A DNA stretch of 64,000 bases, from assembly GCA_037576195.1 (NCBI GenBank), contig CM075104.1, positions 25,808,211 through 25,872,210 of the forward strand, given 5' to 3'. Source of the stretch: Phytoseiulus persimilis. Its lineage: Eukaryota > Arthropoda > Arachnida > Mesostigmata > Phytoseiidae. Every line of letters begins with the position of its first letter. The first letter of the stretch is position 1. This document shows positions 27,396-46,235 of the stretch, piece after piece. The notes beneath the pieces were generated by a model. The model ran no database searches. It saw only the letters and a list, made by a program, of their open reading frames with translations, and was not told the DNA's origin. The position numbers were made by a program, and so were the translations under genes.

Positions 27396-30300
27396 CTGGA
27401 AAACGGCACCGTCATAAATACATGTTTGTTAGCATCGCGTATGTGAGGAGAGCTCAACTCGGCGAAAGGCTTGATCAAACAGCAGCCGCCAAGCGATCCA
27501 CTCGACTCGCGATTTTATCTTCGCCCGCAGCCGTGGTCTCCCAATAGCGTGACTTTTGCATGCTACAGGATTACGTGACTAACAAGAAGAGCTCCGTTAA
27601 CAGTCATTGTAACAATTATTGCTACTTTGACTTCTCGAGAGCGATATCGGAAACCCTACAGAGCCGCGGAAGTCATCGCGCCGCCGCCTACGAGCCCTGC
27701 TCCGGAATATTCGCCATGTAGGCACTCATCGGTCCCGAAGATACATTCCAACCGGAGGGGCTCCAGCGATTAATAACGGAAAGAATATCAAGAATCAAAA
27801 CAAACACCACAGTGACCTATTCGAGAGCAACGACTGCGAGGGAGTCACCCATGCAGTTGTAGCGGCGGCACCCGCCGGTCCTGCAGTACAACCTGAAGCG
27901 ATCCTCAACCAACTCCGTCTTTGGAGCGGTTTGAACGCAGGGTCCGGCGTGGTCTCCTTGGATGGATTGTGACAATTCGGTGCACGATCAGACACAGCGC
28001 TCTGGAACGCCGCCCCATTTCGAAAGTGCCGCTCAAATGATCGAGTCAAGGTTAAGGTCGGAAACACCTCAGACTGGTAGTGGCTCTACGATCGGCACTC
28101 TTTAGGCACGGCGGCCACCTGCGCCGACCGAATCATGCTGACAAGGGCCTCAATAGCTTACAGGTGGAACACGGATCCGTTTGCGATGCCGTCTCAAAAC
28201 TCTCAAAACATACTCAATTCATATGATTCGGTGATGCGGGCGCACAAATAGGGGCTCCTGCCGCAGAGCCTTCACGAAATATCCACCGAGAACGGGAAAA
28301 CGAACACTTTCACTGTTTTCGATGCACGACAGCTCCAGCGTAAGCCGAAAGCCGCACTCGCTCGAGTGTGATCTGCTGAAATCCTAATGAAGGCTCCGGG
28401 TTTCCCATAGCAAGCAAGAGACGTTATGGCGGGGCTGATTTGTCGCTGTTTGAGCATCATCTACGATCATTGCAACAATTTCACAAGCGACACAGTGGCG
28501 CGTCCCACTCCGGCTGCCAACGGTGCAACTGACACTCGACCGACGTCCCATCAACACCGCATACACACCTAGTCTCTCGATAGGTTTTAACGGCTGCCTC
28601 TTATTCAGGGGTCAGCAACAGTGGCCAGCTTAGTTGCGGAGCTCTCAAGGCTGCTGCTGCTGCTGGTGGCAGGACCGAGCCATCGGCCGAGTTGGGCATT
28701 TTAAACTTGTGTCAGCTCCAGACACTCGATGAGGCGTTCACGCCTTACGGCTCCGGAGCTTCGGTGAACGTTGTTTCTCGTTCCCACGACGGATTTCACG
28801 AAATTTCAGCAAAGCTCGCCTCTCTGTGTTGTTAAGTGCGATGTTTTTCAAGCAGCGCCATCTTGGTTGCTGGTGCTGCCATTCGGTATATTTCAACGGG
28901 CTCCCGACGAGCAGCTGCTCGAGCCGCCACCATCGTCATCGTCGACGACTAGGATCCCCGTTGCCGCCGCTGCAGCGACAGCCGCTAGTGCTTTGTGCTG
29001 AGCGCATACCCACATACCCATAGGTGAAGTGCGCAACCTTCTTTATTGGAGCAACGGTATTAACAGCTGCTGCCTGAGCGGAATCAGACCGCTCACCCTC
29101 CTGGCTTCCGTCCGCATCTCACGAGCAAACAACGAAAATTCACGACCGGGAAGAACACCCCCGAAGAGCGCCATCTGCCCCACAACCTGCTCAGAGATTT
29201 CTGACTCGTAAACTACATCGTTTGAGCTCCTTCAACGGATATTCTGCCAGTCGAAAACTCCTCCCGACTCATTGATTACGTCAGTCGAATGTTCCAACTC
29301 CAACAGTTGCATTGATAACTCTCAGCTCCTGTTCGGGGGAGTCGTCGCCTGCGCTAAAACTGTACGTTCCCGGAATTCCGGGGAGGTTGTCGAATTTCCG
29401 CGGAGGCTGTCAAGTCTCAGGGTTGAATTTTTCCATGTGATTCTCGAGGAGTTCAACTCAGCACCCGCTCTGAATGCGAGCTCGGGGAGAACGGCATGGG
29501 CTCTCGGGATATCGGGAAACTTCGCTCATCTCAGCAAATGCCAAAATTCCCTGGAAAATCCTCTTCGTTCAGTCATATACGTTCAGGGAAGGTTTAATAT
29601 CCTGCTGGTTGAGGTAGACACGAAGGTATCTAGTTGATTGTCTGCGTTAGCGTGGCCGGTTGATGCGCTAATGTCTGCTTGTTGACGCTATTCTTGGTGT
29701 CACTCGTGTCTCGTGTCACTGGTGCTCCTCGTTCTGAAGGCCACCGCGAGGGGAATGCAGAAGAATGATGACCAGTTGCGTGGTAGATCGCAACGTCGAC
29801 TGCCATCATGAGATGAACTGTCGCTCTGTTCCATGTCTCCTTGCCTCCTTTCGGCCTCGATGGTGATCTGTGGTGCCGAATGTGTCTACACTGCGGCGAG
29901 TTCTGCGTCCACAATTCCAGCGGGTTCTCGATTCTTGCAGCGGCCTAGCGCGACGCTCAGGCTCCGGACCGCCGCAGATGCTAACCGACGAGACCAGGTC
30001 CTACCAAGTGACTGGGTCGTCCGGAAAACAGAATTCGCCGTTTATCTTCCACGTAAACGAGTGTAACAACTCACCGGTCGGCGCCATTCAGCCCTTCGGT
30101 CCCTCGGAATTTTCGAGAGGTGACAGGTTGCAGAATCGAGCCTCCGTTTTGGGCGTGGGATCGTTTCAATCAGCCGTTCGAGGAGCTGTCATGATTCAGA
30201 ACCATTAAGAGTCCTCTGTTGGCCTTGGACTTTCGGTCCCCTTTCGCACAGCTGAGCCATTAGGGATCGTCATATCTTGATGCACAAGAACGCCGACAAT

Positions 30301-33300
30301 GAGAAGTTATTGCTCCGACAGCAGAATCTCCATAGACCCCAACAGGGAAACAATGGAACATGCTCTGTGCTAAATGACGGTTCAGATTGAATCTATGTAA
30401 ACTCAGGCCGCTGATCTGCATGGCTGACCTTGACCCAGAACGCCGATGACGTCACGCGGAGACCGAGCCACAGTGTACTGGAACTTCTTCTTGCGACGGT
30501 AACATGCAAATGACGACACAGTACCATATACGGCCCGTCGAATTGGTCGAATGGGAGATATCACCGCGTTCTGTGTTCCTATTCAAACGGGAACTATCTA
30601 GCTTATTGAAATTACTCGTAAAATTGTGTCTGCACATGAAAGCTGGATTGAATTCCATGCGACAACCGGCATCGGACTCAGCCTGCTGGCGGAAACAGCT
30701 GTTAACCGCTAAGTCAAGTCTGTAGGATGTGATTTGTTGACATTCCTCATGCTGACTCTGCTCTTTTGGTTTGGAAATGGCCTCCATTTCTATAAAGCGC
30801 GTCTGATACTGCAATGCTACCTGATTTTCAACTGTGAAGCTCATTCTTTCGCTACATCCTTAGTGAAAGCAAAGTCTTTGACGTGCCCTACTACAATTCA
30901 ATGCTGCAGAGATCCCGCCTTGCGCTGTGCGCGCTTATATGATTTCGCGGGTGAAGCAAGAATCGATACGGAAACTGACCGATACCGCGAGCGAACTAGT
31001 TTCAATGCGAATATGAATAAAGGAGAGCTGTTACCATTTCGGCGAGGCGTCTCGACGAACGTTTGATCAGCTATCCGCGCGTCAGGGAAGAGGAGAACTC
31101 TGTGTTATCCATCCCTTATGTGCGTGTTTCCCGATATGGAGACTCGAAGGGACGGAAAATATGGTATTTTATCTTATACGTGGGGTACTTGTTCCTTATA
31201 GGCAGGAAATTTGGCACAACTCGGAGAATAAATTTCCACGCGATAGTTTCAATCAATTACTTCCTCTGAACCCATGCGAGATGTGGGGCTTGCTCCTGGC
31301 TGTGTAATCAGTCTTCAATTCGACGTCATCTCACGGGAATCCGATGACTCGGCGGCGTTCCGTTTCGAGAAGGGTCTGGATGTCTACCTGTTGCTGACTG
31401 AGCAACTCGGCCCCAGTCTCAACATAGAGAATCGTCAAACTTCGCGGGAATGAGTGCGGATCCCTTTGTCCGATGACTGGAACACTACCAATTTTTCCAT
31501 CCATCGTGCATGGTGTGATAGAATATCGATGTCCCTATGTAATGTTCACCGTCCTGATATATTACACCGGGGGGCCTTCGGCCGACCACTCAGCTGGCCT
31601 GCGGCTGGCACTAGGCTGGGCCCTGTCACGTACTCAGCCAAAGCTTGTGTCTGGTTCCTCTCAGGATTGCCGTCAGGATGTTGTCTGTGGTGTTCTCATC
31701 AGACGTGAGTCGGAGGAGTCGTGGGAGTATTTCGTAGCATTTCCTCATGGTGGCACGGGAACGACCCGCTCGGAGCATTCCCGGTAGATCCCTCAACCTC
31801 CTCCGGACCAGATTTTCTCGTTCGTCTTGAGAGTGATTAGAACTATTCGGACCGGCGAATCTCAATCTCCGGCACGATCATTGGGACGAGATGAAGTCCT
31901 TCAGCAAAGGGGTGTTCCCTGGGGTGTTTCATGCCCATCCGATCAATGGTTTGGAAGTCCATCGGGGCGAACGAACTTACAAACATGAGCGCAGACAACT
32001 CTTTGGGTCCCTCCCTCTATTTGGATGCAGGTCATGACAGTATTTCATGTTGGACCCCATCAAGAAGATGATGGTTCTCCTTCTTCCTTCCTTTTTTATT
32101 GGAGCAACTCTCGAAGGGGAGACCCTATGATTTACAAACGGATTTTCTTTCCGGGTTTTGTTTTGTTCTTTTCCTGGACGAGTGGTCCTCCATTTCCTTC
32201 CGGAAACTTCGTCTCAAGAGAAAATGATCATCCATGGAGGGTGCGGCATCCCTGTGGCAACCAGATTCCAGCTAAGTTGTTCAATGCCCTGCGTGGAGAT
32301 GAGCAGTGGTTTCATTACAGGAACAGAACAACAAAGCTCGGAGATGTTTGGGAATTCGAGAAGCGCTCTCTGGACTTCGTTGCTTTCCCTCCCAATTTCA
32401 TGACATGGCCTCATATAGTCGTCTGCACTTGAGGCATGTGACGATACTCCACACCCCTGACTCTATTGATAAATGGCAGAATGCGAAGGCCATTATGGAG
32501 CCAACGCCAGGTCGACACCCGCTCCCCGAGGAGCTTGCTGCGAACGCGATGGAATCCCATTGCGCAGCAGGTCAACGCCTCAATGAGGTAGTTAGAGTGA
32601 AGATTGCACTCATGAACCTTTGGCTTTACGCACGAGCATGCCGATTCGAGGGACCTAAGCTTGCGGATCGCTTTTGCTTCAACGACCCGGCCCAACTTCC
32701 GGGCAGAACAGCGCTGCATGACGTCCGCTCCCTGAGTTTATCGCCGTCATCAATGTAGTCGGGCCAAGGGGATGGCGCGCCGCAGAATGCCTTCGTATGA
32801 CGGTTCATCGATCTCAATTGAGCTGCATGTCAAGAAGGGCGTCCCATGCAACTCGTGGCACGTGAGAAGGTCACGGTCATGCTTGAAACTGGGACTCGTT
32901 TCGAGAGCCTGTCCGGAGCAATGATGGTATTCATCATTTCACAACCCCCCATCAGTGAGGACAGTTTCCCCCTGGAGTCGAATAGGGCAACGCCTCCCTT
33001 GAGCTGATGCTGGGGGAGTTATGGGGAAGGAGTTCCATGAGAATCATCAATGTTCTTCGGAGGAAGAAACCTTCCAGAGCCTGGTGGATGGTTTGTTTAT
33101 AACAATACCTGTTCGGTCTCTTCGGCTTGACGTTACAGGAGGGCATACGATCAGCGAAAGCCTGCTGCTCCTCTCTCTCCATCCATCCAATACGTGCGAT
33201 GAGAAGGATCGTACATTTGATGCAAGATTCATGCAACTTCCAGGATCATGTCGACGACGGAACTGAACGCGATTCAGAGGAGAGAGATCCGTAAGAAAAC

Positions 33301-34061
33301 TCAACTTTTTCGCGAAGAAGAGCCTGGCCAGCGTGGGTGCTCGACTCGGCACTTTGCCCAAGAAGATGACGTATCGTTTCGACCACAATCACGATTGATA
33401 GAATGCCTTCCGAGCGAAACAATACTTGCATCATTGCCTCATTGACGTGCGGTCCAAGTTGTAGATGGAATCAGTCGATTCTTCTCTGGGGGTTATGATT
33501 ATCTTCGATCCTCCTCTTGGAGCTGACAAAATATCGTGAGCTCTGAGCCGGCATCATGGTTCAACCCGTCGCCATCGAGACCTTGGGAGTGCTGGGTCGG
33601 TTGTCTGAGTTTTTCCACCAGGATGGGAGGGAGAGAATCGAGGTCGTGTCAGGGGGCGAGAGGGCGGGGAGCTCTTGTTGCAGAAGAACTCGGTCGAGGT
33701 GCAGGTGGGCAACGGGGCGGTAGTCAGGGGATCGCTACCAGCCGCGACGCTCCTTGCCGGAATCGGCTGAGACGATGGCCCATCTTGACACTCTGGATCT
33801 AATCATATGATTGAACAAAAAGGTGCCTAGTTTCATGATCCTCAGGAGCACATCTGCATATTGCGGCGGCAAGTGTCAATCGCTGTTCCTTTAACAACCG
33901 ATCGCTTGTCTTAATGGCTCTGCGTGCATGCACTCCCGGATTCCGAGGGAGAGAACAACATGGGAAGGAGAATCCGTGCATACACGAAGTTATGAATTCG
34001 ATAGGAGGCTCTGAGCAAGGCATCGTGTTTTCGGTTGAATTGTGACTCGCATCATCAACAA
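27396..34061. other. Intergenic stretch upstream of the SRC gene
   Basis: No supported coding region. It must contain the promoter and at least one 5' UTR exon of the SRC gene, because a polypyrimidine tract plus AG ends immediately before that gene's ATG, but I cannot place the exon. A (CTG)n-type run lies near 28,650. Weak armadillo/importin-alpha-like frames on the minus strand at about 31,630-32,410 are discussed as a finding, not called a gene. Confidence 0.4.
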
Positions 34062-34067
34062 TTTATT
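34062..34067 (-). terminator. Candidate poly(A) signal of mind bomb
   Basis: AATAAA on the minus strand, 273 nt past the mind bomb stop codon. It is the nearest canonical hexamer I noticed, and no other minus-strand gene lies between. The assignment is inference. Confidence 0.45.
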
Positions 34068-34339
34068 ATCGTATTTACACTTTTTCCGTGACGATGAAGT
34101 CCAGGGAAGTCCAATACTCCCAATCCTACACTATAAAACTTGGTTCTTGTTCTACTAAACAGCCTCGAGTAGGTCTTCGCAGTGAACATTGAAAGCATTC
34201 ATACACCTTGTTGAGTATTCGACACTCCGCTCCAGCCCTCTCGATTTCCGGAACAAAAGGCAATCGTCACTGAATCTAACAGTTTTGCAATGGAATTCTC
34301 GTCTCACCAGGAAAAACTCCACACTGGCTAGCCGTGCGT

Positions 34340-40707
<6,368 letters not shown>

Positions 40708-40917
40708 AGAACCGAACGAAACACCTAAGGTGATCATGTGATATCGTGCATTTCCCTCCGTCAGACATATTATCCGATCAGCTCGGACCGTCTTGAATCT
40801 TGAAAAAAAGCGCTCCACGTCGAAACTAACCATAGGAGCGTATAGGAACAAAGGAACGTCGGCCGCGGATAGGTTTCTTTGGTCGGTTATTCCTTCTTCC
40901 CCTCGAATGAAGGACAA
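40708..40917 (-). pseudogene. hAT-type (CGGBP1-like) transposase C-terminal relic
   Basis: The translated frame contains YAPMVSFDVERFFSRFKTV followed by an LTEGNARYH segment. This matches the C-terminal pattern YAP-x2-S-x-DVER-x-FS shared by hAT-derived proteins of the CGGBP1-like group that are frequent in arthropod genomes. Only this C-terminal block is recognisable; no catalytic core or BED finger is seen, and the frame drifts into unrelated sequence after it. I read it as a decayed fragment rather than a gene. The family assignment is from memory of the motif. Confidence 0.5.
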
Positions 40918-42202
40918 GATGCCTTCGAAGGCTCAAATTCTAGGATTTGTCGAGTTTCTCCTTGGTTGGAACTGCTTCTGGTTCAATTGCTTCGTAGAAA
41001 CACTGTCACATTTCGCCCAGAACCGCTGACGTTGTTTCAATGCACTCACTGTCTTCGAGATTCTCGAAGGAATCGCCGGAATCGGTACGAATACTGTTGA
41101 TGTGAGAACAAGCTGTGATTCCAAATGCGATTCCAGCAAAATCTCATAGCCTTTTTCGATCGAATTGCGTCTCGTTCATGAAAATCCTTCAAAATGTATT
41201 CGACTTTTCCGTAGTTCTCCGCGAAGTAGCATGCCCCCTGGAGCCTAGCTCCCAATCATGTGACTACAGGCTGCGATGGAAGCGGAAGAGTCCTCCACAG
41301 AGTCAAACTAGAAGATTGGTCGAATTTACGTCTGAATCGATCAGTCGGACGTTGGTTCGGATGAGAAACAATGCTCTCAGATTACGCTGGAACACCATCC
41401 AGTGTGCTTCCCAGGGTCGACCTAGAGGATCGGTAAGGTTTCCGTCTGAATTGGATGCAGCATCCGTCTGGTAATCTCGAGCAGGCCCCATTCGTTCATG
41501 CTGAATACTCTCGGGCCACCACAGGTTCAACGCGTTACAAAGGGCTTCAGCTTTTGTTGATTGGTTCTCAACTATTTCAGATCCTAACACACAGGCAGTT
41601 CTTGGTTCGTCGGGGAAATCGTCAAAAAAGGCAGGCATCCCGAAAGATACAGGGGATGAGCGAGACCGGTTCGAAAACTTACGGTATAGGCGTTCCAGGC
41701 AAATTGCCTGATTTTCTCAGCTCTAATGATCATCATCATCACATCCCTTGATGTGATGTTGAAGTTGCGCTCGTGTAAGCTCTACGAGCTCTACTGCCTG
41801 CACGGATAATCAGCGTGAGTCCAAGCCAAATTTTCGAGATATTAGCCGGTGAGTAATATCGAACTGACAGCTCCACGAAAATCGAAGCTTGTGATGCAGC
41901 GACCTCAAAACCGATCCGAAGTAGGGAATGAATGACCCTAAATCCATTCTAGCATAAGTACAAAGTCGACCACGAAGTTCCATCACTTCTGGCATCAATC
42001 TCTGTCGGAAGTTTGCGTCGACAACTGGATTTCAGTCCGGAGTATTTCCACTCTACTCAAATATTTTCTCATTCACGGTCGTCATAGTGGTGCATCGCTT
42101 CCTCAATACTCATCAGTACAGCTTGCAAGTTTGGGTGATTTTTCGAGATCATCCCATCGGTCTTCCTATGATGATCAACGCCAAGAGTTGACAATCTATA
42201 TA
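40918..42202. other. No supported gene
   Basis: Short frames only and no recognisable motif. The flanking elements suggest this is decayed mobile DNA, but nothing identifies it. Confidence 0.3.
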
Positions 42203-42399
42203 CTGGGTGGTCAATTTAAGTCGGAAATTTTCTCACTCTCTCTTATTTCGCTCATATATCAGTGAAGAGTTATCCGATTCTGGGATTCTCTTTCCAGCTA
42301 TCGAATGCAAAAAAAATTCCAGAATCGGATAATTCTTCACCGATATCTGAGCAAAAGCAGAGAGAGTGAGAAAATTCCCTACTTGAATTGACCACCCTG
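42203..42399. mobile_element. Mariner-like hairpin MITE, 197 bp
   Basis: The 197-bp sequence is one large imperfect hairpin. Its left half (CTGGGTGGTCAATTTAAGT...) is the near reverse complement of its right half, with the fold point near 42,300. It is flanked on each side by TA, the target duplication expected of Tc1/mariner elements, and its ends resemble the CAGGGTG-type termini common in mariner families. It has no coding capacity. Mobilisation by a mariner transposase elsewhere in the genome is inference. Confidence 0.7.
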
Positions 42400-42682
42400 T
42401 ATATAGAAATCCAGGGTCTGTTTGTTCGTTTGTCCTCGATAGGCTCCTCCGGTATTGATCCGATCGACTTGGAACAAGCTTCATAATGTAGGGCGGCTCA
42501 CCGGGAAGGACATAGGTAACCCCCCCCCTCGCGATTCACCCCAACTCTGACCCCCTCCATACTGTCACCCGCATGCAAATTCTGACGATAAGGTGCACCG
42601 CCCCGATATGACGCCAGCTCGACACCTAGGCCTCATCTCATCTTTATCGGATATCTTTCCCCAACCCCTCCTAGAGAGTCTG

Positions 42683-43600
42683 ACTATACTCTTCCAGTTC
42701 TGGAGCGGTGATTCCAGGACCAGTCCGACCATACTTTTCAAGCCCTGGAGGAGTGATTCCGAGACCAATCTTAACATACTTTTCAAAACCTGGAGAGGTT
42801 ATTCCGAGACCAGTCTGACCATACTTTTCAAAAGCTGGAGGGGTGACGGAGTCTGACCATACTCTTTCAACTCTGGAGGGGTGATTCCGAGATAAATCTG
42901 ACCATGTATTTTGAAAGCTGGAGGGGTGATTCCGAGATAAATCTGACCATGTATTTTGAAAGCTGGAGGGGTGATTCCGAGACCAATCTGATCATACATT
43001 TTGAAAGCTGGAGGGGTGATTCCGAGAGCAATCTGACCGTACATTTTGAAAGCTGGAGGGGTGATTCCGAGACCAATCTGACCAGACTTTTCCAAGTCTG
43101 GAGGCGTGATTCCGAGACCAATGTGACCATTACTTTCCAAGTTTGGAGGGGTGAGTCCCGGACCATTCTGACCATACTTTTCCAAGTCTGGAAGGGTGAT
43201 TCCGAGACCAATCTGACCATAATTTACCAAGTCTCGAGGGGTGATTCCGAGGCCAATCTGACCATTACTTTCCAGGTCTGGAAGGGTGATCCCGAGACCA
43301 ATATGACAATACTTTTCCGAGTCTGGAGGGTGCTTCCGAGACGAATCTGACCATTACTTCCCAAGTTTGGAGGAGTGATCCCGGGATCAATCTGACCATA
43401 CTTTTCAAAGTCTGGAGGGTTGATTCCGAGACCAATCTAACTATTACTTCCCAAGTCTGGAGGGGTGATCTCGAGACAAATCTAACCGTACTTTTCAGAA
43501 CCTGGAGGGGTGATTCCGGGACCAATCTGACCATGCTTCTCCGAATCTGGAGGGGTGATTACGACACCAATCTGACCATACTTCTCAGAACCATGATGCT
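42683..43600. repeat. 45-bp minisatellite, about 20 copies
   Basis: The tandem unit includes ...GGAGGGGTGATTCCGAGACC... and spans 45 bp. About 20 divergent copies lie head to tail; a few units are short by indels. Because 45 is a multiple of three, several frames remain open on both strands. The minus strand reads a 15-residue unit of the type GLGITPPDLEKYGQI for 143 codons. I see no start context, domain or conserved flanks to prove a protein, so I call it a DNA repeat. Confidence 0.85.
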
Positions 43601-43639
43601 GACCAAGTGAAGAGAGAGAAAAGTGCCTCGATTCCAGGT

Positions 43640-44405
43640 CAGACGGTCTAGGACATTTTGGCTTCGGACGTTTTGGCACGGACACTTTGGCCCCAAAGAC
43701 AGTTTGGCTTTAGACATTTTGGCCTCGGAGACATCTTGGCTTTGGATATTTTGGCCTCGGAGACATCTTGGCTTTGGACATTTTGGCCTTGGAGACATCC
43801 TGGCTTAGGACATTCTGGCCTCAGAGAAATCTTGGCTCAGGACATTTCGGCCTCGGAGTGTTTGGCTTCGAACGTTTTGACTCGATTTCGATGGCGAGTT
43901 ATATCCGATACCTTGAGGGTTTGACCATGCTTGCGTAGCTTATCCGTTGTTCTGATGACCTTTACCGATCTTGAGGTAGGCCCTCGCGAATCGAGCCTAT
44001 TTTCAGAATCCATACCGCCCGCCTTTGAGGCGGGAGCTTTGTAATCATCTGACATCAATATCTGCTAGTAACTTGTTTAGCATGATTCTATCGAACCTAC
44101 GAGGCCTCTTTCCGATGAATTCAGGATGGGATCATGGTTGGCAACGTGGGAAGATCCTCGCAGGAATCGATATCAAGTGATTCCCACCATATGATGCACC
44201 ATATATCCGGGTGTACCATACGACCTCGCTCTCCGAAGATGAGGATGTCCTAAGCCAGGATGTCTCCGAGGCCAAAATGTCCAAAGCCAAGATGTCTCCG
44301 AGGCCAAAATATCCAAAGCCAAGATGTCTCCGAGGCTAAAATGTCTAAAGCCAAAGAGTCCGTGCCAAAACGTCCGAAGCCAAAATGTCCAAAGCCAAAA
44401 TGACC
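43640..44405. mobile_element. Foldback-like element, copy 1, with 32-bp subrepeats
   Basis: Left end (43,640-43,875): several tandem 32-bp units of the form GGACATTTTGGCCTCGGAGA plus CATCTTGGCTTT. Right end (44,240-44,405): the same subrepeats in inverted orientation. The roughly 360-bp middle carries a perfect short hairpin (CCCGCCT...AGGCGGG) near 44,020. Inverted terminal blocks built of short tandem repeats are the architecture of foldback elements such as Drosophila FB, whose subrepeats are of similar length. No transposase is encoded. Exact ends and target duplications are not resolved. Confidence 0.6.
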
Positions 44406-45009
44406 GGCTGAGCATGGAGAAATCTAACTGGATTTTCCCAGCCGATAGAGTGGTGTGAAAGCTCTTCACGATGAGTTATTCAATGTTTCCTTCAGGAAGT
44501 TGTCATTGGGCGCGCGCATGCAGCCTGATATCTCGGAACCACGGGTTTGAGGGGCAGGAGGGAATAGCTCTCGAGTATCTCAACACAGTCTAATCAGGAG
44601 ACGATTGAAGTTATTTGAAAGCTCGAACTTCGAACGCTCATATTCTTCCGAGCTATCAGAGAAGGCAATCGCGAACAGACACATCATCTCTTATCTTGAG
44701 GTAACTCCCTATCTTCCGACTCATCAGTTCCACGCTGCGTGGTTGGAACCAGCACTTCGTCCTCTTCCGATTTTGAGCGCCAAAGCTCATGTTCGTGAAT
44801 CCATGTGGTATGGCGGAATGAATATACCATCTGACTGCAAGAGATAATGCCCATGTCATGATCGGTCATCACTGAACGATATTCTTCCTTCTGTCCGTGA
44901 CTTCACTTTCCGAGGAAAACTTATGGGGTCGAAGATTTCGAGCGAACCGAGAATCGATCGGGGGCGCTGCTTGTGCGACATGCTCCGCTTGGAGTAGATT
45001 TTCCAAGTG
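44406..45009. other. Spacer between the two foldback-like copies
   Basis: About 600 bp without recognised coding sequence or repeat structure. Confidence 0.4.
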
Positions 45010-45640
45010 TCGTTGCATATGCAAGGAGAGCGAGGTCGTATGGTACACCCGGATATATGGTGCTTCTCGTCCGCTATCTCAGAGCGGGAATGAATTCCAC
45101 ACCACGGAGAGCGGGAATCACTTGATATCGATTCCTGCGAGGATCTTCCCATGTTGCCAACCATGATTCTATCCTGAATTCATCGGAAAGAGGCCTGGTA
45201 GGTTCGATTGAATCATGCTCGACAAGATACTAGCAGATATTGATGTCAGATGATTACAAAGCTCCCGCCTCAAAGGCGGGCGGTATGGATTGTGAAAACA
45301 GGCTCGATCCGCGAGGGCCTACCTCAAGATCGGTAAAGGTCATCAGAACAACGGATAAGCTACGCAAGCATGGTCAAACCCTCAAGGTATCGGATATAAC
45401 TCGCCATTGAAATCGAGTCAGAACGTTCGAAGCCAAACCCTCCGAGGCCGAAATGTCCTGAGCCAAGATTTCTCTGAGGCCAGAATGTCCTAAGCCAGGA
45501 TGTCTCCGAGGCCAAAATGTCTTAAGCCGAGATGTCTCCGAGGCCAAAATGTCTGGAGCCAAACTGTCTTCGGGGCCAAAGTGTCCGTGCCAAAACGTCC
45601 GAAGCCAAAATGTCAAAAGCCAATATGTCCTAGACCGGCT
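45010..45640. mobile_element. Foldback-like element, copy 2, inverted and truncated
   Basis: This is the reverse complement of copy 1. The unique middle (45,010-45,420, with the same CCCGCCT hairpin near 45,270) is followed by the inverted 32-bp subrepeat block (45,425-45,640). The outer subrepeat block expected to the left of 45,010 is missing, so this copy is truncated. It differs from copy 1 by an insertion of about 40 bp near 45,070-45,115. The pair forms a large inverted repeat with roughly 0.6-kb spacing. Confidence 0.6.
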
Positions 45641-45719
45641 TTTTCCATCTTGTTCAGAACTTGAAGAAGCATCTTGCTGACCATGGACTCAGCCGAAGGA
45701 ATCGACATGAGGCCGATTT

Positions 45720-46235
45720 CGCCCTTCAAGCGAGATAATCTCTGCCATGGCGTATCTTCCCCTAAACCGACTGGAAGGTGCTCTCCGAGACCTCCGCGAC
45801 TATCTGCCTGAGGGGTTACAACCAGTTCTCGAGTATTTCGAAGATTATTACATGAGGCGACTACAACTCGGAAACGATGGAATCCTAACACGCCGCGAAG
45901 CGATGTTCCCGGTAGCCATGTGGACATGCTACGAGAGAACGCTTTAAGAAGACTCGCGAACAAACAATTACGTAGAGGCCTTCACCAGGACTCTCCAGAG
46001 TCAATTCGGGGTCGATCACCCCGGCATCTTGAGGTTCATTGATGGCCTTCGCCAAGCACAACAGAACAAGGATTCTCAACTGGAGCGTTACATAAGTGGT
46101 GAAACTGCAGCTCAGAAACGCAACAAATATGTAAAGAACGATAGGCGTATCAAGGCCATTGTTCAGAACGTCCAGAATCGGACGTCAATCGAATTCCTCC
46201 GCGGGATTAATCACACATTCCAAATGAACAATTAA
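45720..46235 (+). pseudogene. MULE-type transposase C-terminal relic
   Basis: The plus-strand frame reads ...MAYLPLNRLEGALRDL..., then an in-frame TAA (45,945-45,947), then SRTNNYVEAF...HPGILRFIDGLRQAQ. The block 'FLP, then R-TNN-VE, then HP-I-FI-L' is the C-terminal half of MULE (Mutator-like) transposase domains common in arthropod genomes with FLYWCH/MULE proteins. The catalytic N-terminal half is absent; upstream sequence merges with the foldback-like element within about 80 bp. The internal stop and truncation make it a pseudogene. It ends at a TAA after NHTFQMNN. Confidence 0.55.

Noticed and set aside
28855..28866. YY1-like CCAAGATGGCG on the minus strand, possible SRC promoter element
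   Set aside because: A single short match in a long intergenic region; nothing ties it to a transcription start.
41303..41638. 111-codon minus frame
   Set aside because: No recognisable motif, and overlapping open frames on the other strand; not distinguishable from chance.
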